Shown here: piece after piece, positions 7,355-14,859 of the stretch
Position numbering within the stretch: the first letter of the stretch is position 1
Layout: every line of letters starts with the position of its first letter
From: Chloroflexota bacterium
Lineage (GTDB): Bacteria > Chloroflexota > Anaerolineae > Anaerolineales > UBA4823
Direction: 5' to 3'
Assembly (NCBI GenBank): GCA_023395675.1
Contig: JAEWYL010000079.1
Location: 1-18,742 of the forward strand
DNA length: 18,742 nt
Program-made: the position numbers and the translations under genes
The notes under the pieces: model-generated
Database searches by the model: none
The model's input: the letters and a program-made list of their open reading frames with translations, nothing else
Told to the model about the DNA's origin: nothing

Positions 7355-8047
7355 ATGCTGAGGGTTGAATTCCACTGCCACACCGTCTATTCCAAAGACA
7401 GCCTGACGAGCCCCGAGCGGCTCCTGGAAGCCTGCCGGCGAAAAGGGATTGACCGGGTGATCGTCACCGATCACAACAGCACCGCCGGAGCCAGACGGGC
7501 GAAGGAGCTGGACCCGCAGCGCGTGATCATCGGCGAGGAGATCATGACCCGCGCCGGCGAGCTGCTGGCAGCCTTCGTGCAGGAGGAGCTGCCAGCCGGC
7601 CTGCCGCCGCTGGAGGCCATCCGCCTGCTGCGCGAGCAGGGGGCCTTCATCAGCGTCTCCCACCCCTTCGATCACCTGCGCTCGGGCTCCTGGAAGCCGG
7701 AGGCCCTGCTGGAGATCGCCCCCCACGTGGACGCCATCGAGACCTTCAACGCCCGCTGCCTGTCGCCCGCCTTCAACCGCCGGGCGCAGGCTTTCGCCCG
7801 GGAGCACAACCTGCCCGGGACGGTCGGGTCGGACGCCCACGCCCCCAGCGAACTGGGACAGGCCACCCTGCTGCTGCCGGAATTTTCCGACGCCGGGAGC
7901 CTGCGAGCCGTGCTGCCCCTGGCGCAGCCCCGGCTGCGGCTGTCCGGGCCCTGGGTGCATTTCTACTCTCGCTACGCGGTCTGGCGGAAGAAGCGGGGTT
8001 CCGGCCTCACAGGTACTGCGCCAGGCTCTCCCAATCGTACTCGATAA
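7355..8047 (+). CDS. PHP-domain metal-dependent phosphoesterase
   Basis: The 230-residue product has the full PHP metal-site pattern: FHCH (H7, H9), VTDHN (D39, H40), GEEIMTRAGELLA (E61/E62), SVSHPFD (H103) and GSDAHAP (D160, H162). This is a stand-alone PHP protein of the type related to TrpH/RnmAM-like phosphoesterases, acting on a nucleotide or other phosphoester that cannot be named from sequence. A basic tail follows (about residues 205-230). The ATG at 7355 lies only 24 bases after the YbhN-like stop and has little ribosome-site homology, suggesting translation within an operon. Its 3' end overlaps by 41 bases the 3' end of the convergent kinase-like gene. Confidence 0.88.
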   Translation: MLRVEFHCHTVYSKDSLTSPERLLEACRRKGIDRVIVTDHNSTAGARRAKELDPQRVIIGEEIMTRAGELLAAFVQEELPAGLPPLEAIRLLREQGAFISVSHPFDHLRSGSWKPEALLEIAPHVDAIETFNARCLSPAFNRRAQAFAREHNLPGTVGSDAHAPSELGQATLLLPEFSDAGSLRAVLPLAQPRLRLSGPWVHFYSRYAVWRKKRGSGLTGTAPGSPNRTR

Positions 8048-9011
8048 AAGGTAGATCCCCCTCGATACGCTCCCGCCGGCCCTGCATGTAACGCCGGCTC
8101 CAGGGGTTGTCCGGGTTATCTCCGGCCTCGTAGCTGAACAGGATGGCGGCGAACAGGTCGATCTCGCGCAGCTTCATAAAGTGCGGCAGCTCGACCAGCC
8201 ATTTCGGCTCCAGGCGGTTCTCTTCCCGGTAGCCGGAGAGGAAAACGGGCATGAAACGCCGCGTGAATGCCGCCGGATCGGGCTCGCCGTTGGCATTGTA
8301 GAACAGGACCATGGCGAGGTCGTAGATAAAATGCCCGTAGACGCAGTCGTCGAAGTCGAACAGGGTAATACAGCCCTCGCCGTCCACGAAAAAGTTGCCG
8401 GGATGCGCATCCTGGTGGATCAACCCGTAGCCCTCGGGGTCGCGGGGCAGGCTGCGCAGGCGCGCCAGCACCCGGCGGTACTTTTCCAGAGCTACGGTTT
8501 CTGCGGCGGGCATCTGCCATTCGGCGGTGTTGTTCTCGGGGGAATCCCAGGCATAACGGGCCCAGGCAGGGTCCGGCGGCCGGTAGGTTTTCGCCAGGGC
8601 GTGCATGCGCCCCAGCAGGCGGCCGTAGCGGCGGACCAGGCGCTCATCGAACTGCTCGCGGCGCGGGCTTTCGCCCGGGGCGTGCTCGAAGGCGGTGCAG
8701 AGGAAGGCCCCACCCTGACCGTCGTCCAGGATTTCCACCAGGTTGCCGTTCGCAGAGAGCACCGCCCGAGCCACCGGTGCGCCGCCGTCAGCCAGATAGT
8801 CAATCCAATCCACCTCGCCGCGGATCATATCCGGGGAACGGCGCTCGCTGTGCCCGATGCGCAGAATAAAGCGCCCATCGGGCCGCCGGAAGCGGTAGAT
8901 GAAACTCTCGAAGCCGTCCAGCGGTTCGAGCCGATCCGGATTGATCTCATAGCGCTGCATAGCGCGCTGGAGAAGGTCATCGTTGAAGCGCGCCGCGATT
9001 TTGGGGTCCAT
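8007..9011 (-). CDS. Aminoglycoside-phosphotransferase-fold (APH family) kinase
   Basis: I chose the ATG at 9011 (334 residues) because GAGGAG lies 5 bases upstream; the frame stays open to 9119, but that would run over the tRNA promoter and adds a basic segment unlike the family. The catalytic loop is HQDAHPGNFF (H199, D201, N206) and the metal-binding motif LFDFDD (D219 on), followed by GHFIYDLAMVL, the usual order in APH (PF01636) proteins of the SrkA / homoserine-kinase-like branch. The N-terminal lobe has the expected glycine-containing strand (GFESFIYRF) and FILRIGH. The substrate could be a small molecule or protein side chain; resistance to aminoglycosides should not be assumed. Transcribed alone, divergent from tRNA-Leu and convergent with the PHP gene. 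Confidence 0.88.
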   Translation of the reverse strand: MDPKIAARFNDDLLQRAMQRYEINPDRLEPLDGFESFIYRFRRPDGRFILRIGHSERRSPDMIRGEVDWIDYLADGGAPVARAVLSANGNLVEILDDGQGGAFLCTAFEHAPGESPRREQFDERLVRRYGRLLGRMHALAKTYRPPDPAWARYAWDSPENNTAEWQMPAAETVALEKYRRVLARLRSLPRDPEGYGLIHQDAHPGNFFVDGEGCITLFDFDDCVYGHFIYDLAMVLFYNANGEPDPAAFTRRFMPVFLSGYREENRLEPKWLVELPHFMKLREIDLFAAILFSYEAGDNPDNPWSRRYMQGRRERIEGDLPFIEYDWESLAQYL

Positions 9012-9083
9012 CAATGCTCCTCGTGTACCCTGTAACAGGTTGGGTTGAAATCTACGGCGGAATGATAACACGCGGCGGGCAGA

Positions 9084-9112
9084 TTGACTCTGAGCCTGCT
9101 TTCGGGTAAACT
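9084..9112 (+). promoter_or_regulatory. Promoter of tRNA-Leu
   Basis: TTGACT (9084-9089), a 17-base spacer and TAAACT (9107-9112) precede the tRNA by 16 bases, placing the start near 9119. Spacing and -35 match are very good. Confidence 0.7.
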
Positions 9113-9128
9113 TAGCCACAGCAAAACC

Positions 9129-9214
9129 GGGGCTGTGGCGGAACTGGCAGACGCAGGGGACTTAAAATCCTCCGGTCCGGGAGGACCTTGTGGGTTCGAT
9201 TCCCACCGGCCCCA
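9129..9214 (+). tRNA. tRNA-Leu (anticodon UAA)
   Basis: All arms can be folded by hand. The acceptor GGGGCTG (9129-9135) pairs with CGGCCCC (9207-9213), with discriminator A9214. The D arm is GCG/CGC with GG in the loop. The anticodon stem GGGGA/TCCTC holds loop CTTAAAA, anticodon TAA at 9163-9165. A long class-II variable arm GGTCC/GGACC (9174-9187) and T arm GTGGG-TTCGATT-CCCAC (9190-9206) follow. The long variable arm and discriminator A fit leucine. The terminal CCA is not encoded. It reads UUA and UUG, which are rare in this GC-rich region. Confidence 0.95.
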
Positions 9215-9231
9215 TCAACACCCATATTTGA

Positions 9232-9267
9232 ATAAAAAAAACAGGGCAGCCTTGCGGCTGCCCTGTT
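9232..9267 (-). terminator. Intrinsic terminator of the subtilase gene
   Basis: A perfect 12-bp stem (AACAGGGCAGCC at 9240-9251 with its complement at 9256-9267, loop TTGC) is followed, on the minus strand, by a run of eight or more T. It lies 22 bases after the subtilase stop codon. On the plus strand it may also end tRNA-Leu transcripts, but the U-run there is weak. Confidence 0.9.
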
Positions 9268-9288
9268 GGTTATTCCCGCACCCGTGGA

Positions 9289-12200
9289 TTATTCTTCCAC
9301 GGTTGGGGTGGGTTGGACGGTGGGTGTAGGAGACGGTTCGCTATCGTCCGGCTCGGTGAAAGTCAAAGGCAGGTACACCACGCCCGTGTTGAAGAGCTGG
9401 GCCAGGTTGGCGAAGACATCTTCAGTGAGAGCGATCGCCTGGCCCGTGCCGGGCTCGCCATTGTAATCCAGGAGCATCACACCCTGGGTCTCGCTGGCCT
9501 GGATATGCCCCAAATTGCCGGATACGCTCAGAGTAGCGGTGCTGTTGCCGGGCCCGGGATCGTTCGATACGCCGAAGGTGAACGGCGCCCAGGTCACATC
9601 GAAGGAGTGCAGCGCAGACTCATCCACGTCCCCGCCGGCGTCAAAGGCGATCATCTGCCAGTTGAAGCTGGTATCCCCGGCAGGCAGCCCAAGTGCATTC
9701 TGGGGAATGAAGTACTCCATCAAACCGCTGTTGAAGTCGGTTGCCAGGCTGAAGGCTGAGTCGATAATCCCGGCGGCCAGGTTCACCCGGACAACCACCC
9801 AGTCATCGTCATCGTCGCTGCCACTGGCGGCGCCGAAGTTCCAGTTGAAGAAGACGTAGTCGGGAATATCGTCCTCATCCACATCCACGTACCAATCGAA
9901 CTCGGAGAAGTAGGGCTGTGGAGTCAGCCAGCCGTCGTAGGTGTTGATGGCGACGGCCACGAAGTCCCCGAAGGACGGGTCGCTGAAGGTGTCGATGCCG
10001 ATCATGCGCAGGTCGGCGCTGTCATGCTGGGTCGGCTCGTTCGGATCCTGGTCATACAGCGGGTAAGCCCAGAGCGAAGCGGAGATCGGTCCGGTGTGAG
10101 CGATCTGGATGTCGGCACCGCCCGGCCTGCCCGAGATATCGGTGACCAGGACGTCGCTCTGAGGATCCGGGACGAAGTAGAACGGGACACGCAGGCGGTT
10201 TCCCATATCATCCGGCGTAAACACGACGTAGCCGTAATACTCCTCCAGCTCGAAGAAGTTATCCTGGATCACGGTGGGATCGATACTCAGGTCAACCAGG
10301 AGCGAGGCGAAGGAGGTCCCATCGGCTTCGAAGGCGATCGTATCCGTAATCACCGATACGGTGGCGCCGTCTGTAAGCGAGCCTTCTCCCATCTCGACCG
10401 TTACCGTGTAGGTCCGGTTGGTGTTGGACAGGTCATGGAGGGTGATATTCTTGGCGTCCTGGTAGGTGTCCTGGTCAATCTCGATCACACCCCAGCTGAG
10501 GGAGATCTGGTCCTCATCGCCGATGGCAAACGCGTCGGAGGAAACCGCGTTCAGGGCATCCACCCGTCCCGCGCCCTGGAGCGGTACCGCCTGGCTGCCC
10601 TCCGCCAGATCCACAGCCGTATTCATGATGGCGGCTTTGATCTGCTCCGGAGACCATTCAGGATGCAGCGCGCGCACCAGCGCAGCCACACCGGCTACAT
10701 GAGGCGTAGCCATCGAGGTGCCGTTGAAGGCTACCCCGCCTTCCCCACTGCCCATCGCGGCGGCCACAATCGAGACGCCGGGGGCGGTGACATCGGGTTT
10801 CGAGTAGGCGTCCAGCGAGCGCGGGCCCCGGGATGAGAAGTCTGCGATGGTATCCGCCGGGGTGAAGGGATTGGTCTGAGTGCTGATATCGTCTCCGGCG
10901 GAGACGGTCACTTCCAGCCCATCCGCAGCCGCGTCGACCAGGATGAGGCCGTCATCGTGGGGCACAAACCCGGCCGGAATGTCTACCGGATCGCCGCCCA
11001 TGGTGATGAGCAGGTTGCCGCCATCTTCATGATTGTAGATAATGGCGGCTACAGCGCCCAGGTCTGCAGCATTGTTGACCTTCAAGAAGAAGTCGCAGGC
11101 TCCGCGCTGGATCAGGGCGATCTGCCCGGTCAGCTCATTGGTGGCGCCGGGCGGGATATCGCACAGCAGATCGTCGGTGGCTCCGGGCAGGTCGCTCACG
11201 TGGTAGAGCGGAGCGGTGACGGGGACGTCAAAACTGCCGCCCGCATCAAAGTTCGCGACGGCATAGATGATCTCCGTGCGAGTGTAGGTTACAGGGGCGT
11301 CATTGATGGTGACGGTAGGCCCGGACCACACGGCGGTGGTGCTGGCTGCGACCGAGATCGCCGAGTCGGCGGCTGCCGGGGCGTCGGTGATGTAGTGCAC
11401 GTCGCCCGCGTTACCGGAGGCGGCCACGACCACCACACCGACATCGGTGGCATATTCCACCGCGAAGAACTCGGGGTCCAGCAGGTCCGTGAACCCAAAG
11501 GCCGAGCCCAGGGACATATTGATGACGTCCACCCGGTCTTCGAGGTCGCCGTCGCCGTTCGGGTCGAGCGCCCATTCGATGGCGTCCACCACCAGGTTGG
11601 TGCTGCCCGAAACGCCGAAGACTTTCAGCGCGTAGATATCTGCGTTCGGCGCTACGCCTTCCCCGATGTCGGAAGAACCCTCGCCGGCGGCGGTGGAGGC
11701 CACATGGGTCCCGTGCCCGTTCTCATCCAGGGGATCACCGTCGGGGACGGGGATGGTATTGGCGGGAATATCGCTGTCGGCGTCATAATTCGTGCCGGCA
11801 AAGTCGTAACCGCCAATCACCTTGAGGTTGGGGAAGTCCCCATCCGAAGGATCATCCGGATCGTTATTTTCATAGTCATTCGGATCGCCCGAGCCGCCCA
11901 GCGCTGCGTGGTTGTAATCCACACCGGTGTCAATGATGGCGATGGTGACTCCATCCCCGCCGTTCACACCTGGGACCGCGGCCGCCGCATCCGCCCGGAT
12001 GTGAGGAACGCTTTCCGCCAGGGCCGGGTAGTGCTTCGGCGCCCGGCGCACATCCCTGACGCCCGGAAGGCTGCGGATATTCTCGATCTGGCTGATCGGA
12101 ACCCGGGCCATGATGCCGTTGTAGGCTTTTGTGTATTGGGAGATCACCCTGCCGCCCAGCGCCTCGACCGAAGCGCGCACGGGCGCCTGTGCGTTTGTCA

Positions 12201-12561
12201 GGTTTGCGACATACGCCTGCTGGTCGGCGGCGGAGAGCTGGGCTCCAGCCTGGGTCTGCCGGGCATACAGCGCAGCCAGGGGTTCATCCTGCAGCTGGAT
12301 CACGACCGTGACCTCTACGCCTTGCAGATTCTGGAGCGCGTAGGGCACACGGCCCCCGTTCATGGCCAGGAATTCTTCAATTGACAGGCCCCGGTCAATC
12401 AGAGCCTGGAGTTCAGCAGGAATCGGGCGAGGCTGGAATGGCCTCTCCGGTCGTTCCGCCTGCGCGGGTGTGCGGGCGGTCGCAACCCCCTGAACCGACA
12501 ACAGGCTCAGAAGGGTGAGCAAGCAGAGTAAGCGAATTGCAATTGAACGGAACCTGTTCAT
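9289..12561 (-). CDS. Secreted subtilisin-family (S8) serine protease with inhibitor and PA domains
   Basis: The start at 12561 gives 1090 residues. An in-frame ATG at 12579 also exists, but the Shine-Dalgarno lies between the two. A signal peptide (MNRFRSIAIRLLCLLTLLSL, cleavage near TARTPAQA) is followed by an I9-type propeptide (about residues 80-175). The catalytic triad is complete: IIDTGVD (D211), DENGHGTHV (H283) and FNGTSMATPHVAG (S616), with oxyanion N384 in AASGN. A PA domain is inserted at about 425-560 (IALIQRGACDFFLKVNNAAD). After the protease come Fn3-like beta domains with many Asp residues (DVDEDDIPDY, SDDDDDW), perhaps calcium-binding. The protein ends with VYLPLTFTEP and a Pro-Thr-rich tail; related VYLPL endings are familiar to me from Chloroflexota secreted proteins and may mark surface attachment (inference). 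Monocistronic, with its own terminator and promoter. Likely role: extracellular protein degradation. Confidence 0.93.
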   Translation of the reverse strand: MNRFRSIAIRLLCLLTLLSLLSVQGVATARTPAQAERPERPFQPRPIPAELQALIDRGLSIEEFLAMNGGRVPYALQNLQGVEVTVVIQLQDEPLAALYARQTQAGAQLSAADQQAYVANLTNAQAPVRASVEALGGRVISQYTKAYNGIMARVPISQIENIRSLPGVRDVRRAPKHYPALAESVPHIRADAAAAVPGVNGGDGVTIAIIDTGVDYNHAALGGSGDPNDYENNDPDDPSDGDFPNLKVIGGYDFAGTNYDADSDIPANTIPVPDGDPLDENGHGTHVASTAAGEGSSDIGEGVAPNADIYALKVFGVSGSTNLVVDAIEWALDPNGDGDLEDRVDVINMSLGSAFGFTDLLDPEFFAVEYATDVGVVVVAASGNAGDVHYITDAPAAADSAISVAASTTAVWSGPTVTINDAPVTYTRTEIIYAVANFDAGGSFDVPVTAPLYHVSDLPGATDDLLCDIPPGATNELTGQIALIQRGACDFFLKVNNAADLGAVAAIIYNHEDGGNLLITMGGDPVDIPAGFVPHDDGLILVDAAADGLEVTVSAGDDISTQTNPFTPADTIADFSSRGPRSLDAYSKPDVTAPGVSIVAAAMGSGEGGVAFNGTSMATPHVAGVAALVRALHPEWSPEQIKAAIMNTAVDLAEGSQAVPLQGAGRVDALNAVSSDAFAIGDEDQISLSWGVIEIDQDTYQDAKNITLHDLSNTNRTYTVTVEMGEGSLTDGATVSVITDTIAFEADGTSFASLLVDLSIDPTVIQDNFFELEEYYGYVVFTPDDMGNRLRVPFYFVPDPQSDVLVTDISGRPGGADIQIAHTGPISASLWAYPLYDQDPNEPTQHDSADLRMIGIDTFSDPSFGDFVAVAINTYDGWLTPQPYFSEFDWYVDVDEDDIPDYVFFNWNFGAASGSDDDDDWVVVRVNLAAGIIDSAFSLATDFNSGLMEYFIPQNALGLPAGDTSFNWQMIAFDAGGDVDESALHSFDVTWAPFTFGVSNDPGPGNSTATLSVSGNLGHIQASETQGVMLLDYNGEPGTGQAIALTEDVFANLAQLFNTGVVYLPLTFTEPDDSEPSPTPTVQPTPTVEE

Positions 12562-12568
12562 CCAAAAA

Positions 12569-12576
12569 TCCTTTCT
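12569..12576 (-). promoter_or_regulatory. Ribosome binding site deciding the subtilase start
   Basis: AGAAAGGA on the minus strand ends 7 bases before ATG 12561 and lies inside the first codons of the longer frame that would begin at 12579. This favours 12561; the upstream ATG has no comparable site. Confidence 0.65.
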
Positions 12577-12613
12577 CATCTTTATGGTGTCTTTTTTACA
12601 GAACCATTTACGG

Positions 12614-12637
12614 CTCCGTCGCCAATCGTTAACGGAG
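12614..12637 (-). other. Stem-loop in the subtilase leader
   Basis: CTCCGT (12614-12619) and ACGGAG (12632-12637) form a 6-bp stem with a 12-base loop, about 50 bases before the subtilase start. No U-tract follows. Confidence 0.4.
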
Positions 12638-12662
12638 TCGAAAGCTTTCTTGGATCGTGGTC

Positions 12663-12723
12663 AGGCTGTAGTTTTATTGATTGTGAGTCTGGAAGAATTC
12701 AGGCTACAGCAGCCTGCTGCCTG
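12663..12723 (-). promoter_or_regulatory. Competing stem-loops in the subtilase leader
   Basis: CAGCA-GCC-TGCTG (12707-12719) with flanking AGG/CCT forms one hairpin. AGGCTGTAG (12663-12671) can instead pair with CTACAG-CAG-CCT (12704-12715). The two are mutually exclusive and overlap the leader ORF end, an arrangement seen in attenuators. No clear terminator U-tract is present, so the mechanism is open. Confidence 0.35.
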
Positions 12724-12755
12724 GGGCAGTTTGGTGAAATGCCTGCGAAAACCAT
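12699..12755 (-). CDS. Possible 18-codon leader peptide of the subtilase gene
   Basis: On the minus strand ATG 12755 opens an 18-codon frame (M V F A G I S P N C P R Q Q A A V A) ending at TGA 12699-12701. It overlaps, in TGATG, the end of a two-codon ORF (ATG GAG TGA, 12755-12763) that itself follows a strong Shine-Dalgarno AAGGGAGG. The end of the frame lies in a hairpin. Very short ORFs are easily produced by chance; the strong ribosome site is what supports it. Confidence 0.35.
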   Translation of the reverse strand: MVFAGISPNCPRQQAAVA

Positions 12756-12803
12756 CACTCCATAGAGCACCTCCCTTAGTTTGGTATCGCATCCTATAAA
12801 CCG

Positions 12804-12832
12804 ATAGTATATGATTCTTGCGATTTCGTCAA
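12804..12832 (-). promoter_or_regulatory. Promoter of the subtilase gene
   Basis: On the minus strand TTGACG (12827-12832) is followed, after 17 bases, by TACTAT (12804-12809), or after 15 bases by the better-matching TATACT (12806-12811). Transcription would start near 12797, giving a leader of about 235 bases before the subtilase ATG. Confidence 0.65.
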
Positions 12833-12953
12833 GTAGAATTGGTAGGGCATGCTGTTTTAACACAATATTTTAAATTATTCTTGAAATCATCATTTTCATT
12901 AACGACAGGGAGGAGGGCAGATTGAGAACTGCATGCCAGATTCTGTGCGGCTT

Positions 12954-12982
12954 TTGACGGCTAAACCCCCATCCGGTATAAT
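12954..12982 (+). promoter_or_regulatory. Near-consensus promoter of the EamA-family gene
   Basis: TTGACG (12954-12959), a 17-base spacer and a perfect TATAAT (12977-12982). The start would be near 12989, with a leader of about 26 bases before the ATG at 13015. Confidence 0.85.
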
Positions 12983-13014
12983 TCTCGAACCGACCAGCCT
13001 GATTTGATGAAAAT

Positions 13015-13983
13015 ATGGAGCCTGTCTTGGGCATTTCCGCCGCGAAACCAATCACACGCCAACACTCAACGCGAGGCTACCTGATCGCGATCGTTGGAAC
13101 CGTCATCTGGTCCACGACGGCCATTTTCATCCGCTATTTGAACGAAGCCTACAATATGCCGGCCCTGGTCCTGGCCCTGTGGCGCGACCTGATCGTAGCT
13201 GCGGCCCTGATCCTGGTGTTCGCGCTCCTGGCGCCCCGTTTGCTGCGGGTGGAGCGCCGGCATCTCCCGTTTTTGATCGCTTACGGGCTGCTGCTCTCGC
13301 TGTTCAACTCTCTCTGGTCGGTCTCGGTGGCGCTGAATGGGGCGGCCGTTTCCACGGTGCTGGCTTACAGCTCGTCGGCATTCACGGCTGTGCTGGCCTG
13401 GCGCCTGTTTCAGGAAAGGCTGGACGGGCTGAAAATCACGGCGGTCAGCCTCAGCCTGGCGGGCTGCGTGCTCGTCTCCGGCGCCTACGATGCACAGGCC
13501 TGGGGAGCGAACTCGATGGGCATCTTCACCGGGCTGCTCTCAGGGCTGGCCTTCGCCGGCTACAGCCTGATGGGAAAATCGGCCTCCGAGCGCGGTATCC
13601 CGGCCTGGAGCGCGCTGCTGTACACCTTCGCCCTGGCCACCCCATTTTTGCTGGTTTACAACCTGCTCCCGCTCAATCTCCCGCAGACCTTGGCCGCCCC
13701 CAACCTCTTCTGGCTGGGGCAGGCCTGGGCGGGTTGGGCGGTGCTGGCTCTGCTGGCGGTCGGGCCCACCATCGGCGGGTACGGCCTGTATATGGTCAGC
13801 CTGGGGTACCTGCCCGCCAGCGTCGCCAACCTGATCGCCACCATGGAGCCCGCCATCACCGCCTTTTGGGCTTACCTGCTGCTGGGAGAGGTGCTGACCG
13901 GGCCCCAGCTGCTGGGGAGCAGCCTGATTATCGCCGGGGTGGCGGTGCTGCGCTTGCGCGAACGGCGCGCGCTGAGCGCCTGA
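13015..13983 (+). CDS. EamA/DMT-family transporter
   Basis: The 322-residue protein has about ten hydrophobic helices in two similar halves, the EamA (drug/metabolite transporter) arrangement. Typical features are the N-terminal GYLIAIVGTVIWSTTAIFIR, the end of the first half at SSAFTAVLAWRLFQERLDG, and the second-half counterpart ANLIATMEPAITAFWAYLLLGEVLTGPQLLGSSLIIAGV, which carries the family's E-P and G-E pattern. The substrate cannot be predicted; amino acids, metabolites and drugs are all known for the family. The ATG at 13015 has a weak ribosome site but is placed correctly behind a near-consensus promoter; about 20 polar residues precede the first helix. No clear terminator follows, so read-through into the next plus-strand gene is possible. 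Confidence 0.9.
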   Translation: MEPVLGISAAKPITRQHSTRGYLIAIVGTVIWSTTAIFIRYLNEAYNMPALVLALWRDLIVAAALILVFALLAPRLLRVERRHLPFLIAYGLLLSLFNSLWSVSVALNGAAVSTVLAYSSSAFTAVLAWRLFQERLDGLKITAVSLSLAGCVLVSGAYDAQAWGANSMGIFTGLLSGLAFAGYSLMGKSASERGIPAWSALLYTFALATPFLLVYNLLPLNLPQTLAAPNLFWLGQAWAGWAVLALLAVGPTIGGYGLYMVSLGYLPASVANLIATMEPAITAFWAYLLLGEVLTGPQLLGSSLIIAGVAVLRLRERRALSA

Positions 13984-14051
13984 CCGGGCAGCGGCCCAAT
14001 GTAATAGATGAAAGGGCAAAACCTCCTACCCCCAAAGTGACCAATCACACT

Positions 14052-14079
14052 TTTTCATAAGGACGGACGGCCTTAAAAT
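14052..14079 (+). promoter_or_regulatory. Possible promoter of the kinase-like membrane protein gene
   Basis: TTTTCA (14052-14057), a 16-base spacer and TAAAAT (14074-14079). The -10 box is good and the -35 box fair. GGACGG (14061-14066) in the spacer is repeated inverted as CCGTCC (14106-14111) near the start codon. Confidence 0.4.
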
Positions 14080-14114
14080 AGGGCGCATTACCAGTACTTT
14101 GGAGACCGTCCGCC

Positions 14115-14660
14115 ATGTCCGCAGCATCTTTTTTCACCCGCATTCGCAGCCTGCGCTGGATCCTGCCGCCGCTCATCGCCCTTCTGGTGGCGGTGTATGA
14201 GCTCGGTCCGGCGCGCTGGCTGGAGCAGGCCCTGGGCCCGCAGTCTCATTTTGCCCTGAAATTCCTGGTTTACGGCACGCTCGGCCCGCTGCTGGCGTTT
14301 TTCCTGCTGGACTTTATCAGCCGCTGGCTGGAGGAAAGGCAGACCAGCGAGCTCCAATCCCAGGTGCTGGCCGAGACACAGGAACACGCCAGGCAGAGTC
14401 GGCGCCTGAGCGACGACGCGCTGCAGACCCTGTTCGCAGCCAGCATCCTGCTGGGGCAGGTGAAAGCCGCGCTGCCCGAGGACCAGCCCGAAAGCGCGGT
14501 CTACCTGGCGGAGATCGAGCGGGCCCTGGATCAAAATATTCAAGCCCTGCGAGGGCACCTGCTCTCGATGCCAAAACCCTCCGCCCCGGCTGCTCCTGCA
14601 GACCCGCTGGAGAGGCGCGGCTGCGCCCTGCCATCCACCTGTGATTGGCCGGCGAAATAG
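14115..14660 (+). CDS. Two-helix membrane protein with remnant histidine-kinase dimerisation region
   Basis: The 181-residue product has membrane helices at about residues 14-30 and 47-67, then a coiled-coil-like stretch (WLEERQTSELQSQVLAETQE). Residues about 91-150 resemble the HisKA_3 dimerisation domain of NarL-type sensor kinases: RRLSDDALQTLFAASILLGQ aligns by eye with the family pattern ELHDSLxQxL, but the phospho-accepting His is replaced by Ser99. No ATP-binding domain follows; the protein ends in a Pro-Ala-rich tail. I see no remnant of a catalytic domain in the next 200 bases. A GGAG site lies 10 bases before ATG 14115. The next gene downstream encodes a receiver-PP2C fusion, supporting a signalling role, perhaps as a non-catalytic membrane partner. 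It could instead be an unrelated helical membrane protein. Confidence 0.7.
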   Translation: MSAASFFTRIRSLRWILPPLIALLVAVYELGPARWLEQALGPQSHFALKFLVYGTLGPLLAFFLLDFISRWLEERQTSELQSQVLAETQEHARQSRRLSDDALQTLFAASILLGQVKAALPEDQPESAVYLAEIERALDQNIQALRGHLLSMPKPSAPAAPADPLERRGCALPSTCDWPAK

Positions 14661-14859
14661 GCGATGGAGCCAGGGAACTGAGGGGGTGGGAGCAGAACAC
14701 TGAGTTTACGGGGGTGACTGAAGGCCTGCCGGGAGAGGCGCGGGCGAAGCCGGGGGAGGCAGACGCAGCGGGGAGAAGCGCCAGATTTTCACAAAAGAAT
14801 GGTAAGATTAATTTGAGGGCAGGCATGTCCCAGATCCAATTCTTCATGAAAGGTATCCC

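Noticed and set aside
9012..9119. N-terminal extension of the APH-fold kinase by 36 codons
   Set aside because: It would run through the tRNA promoter, is basic and unlike the family, and the ATG at 9011 has a good ribosome site.
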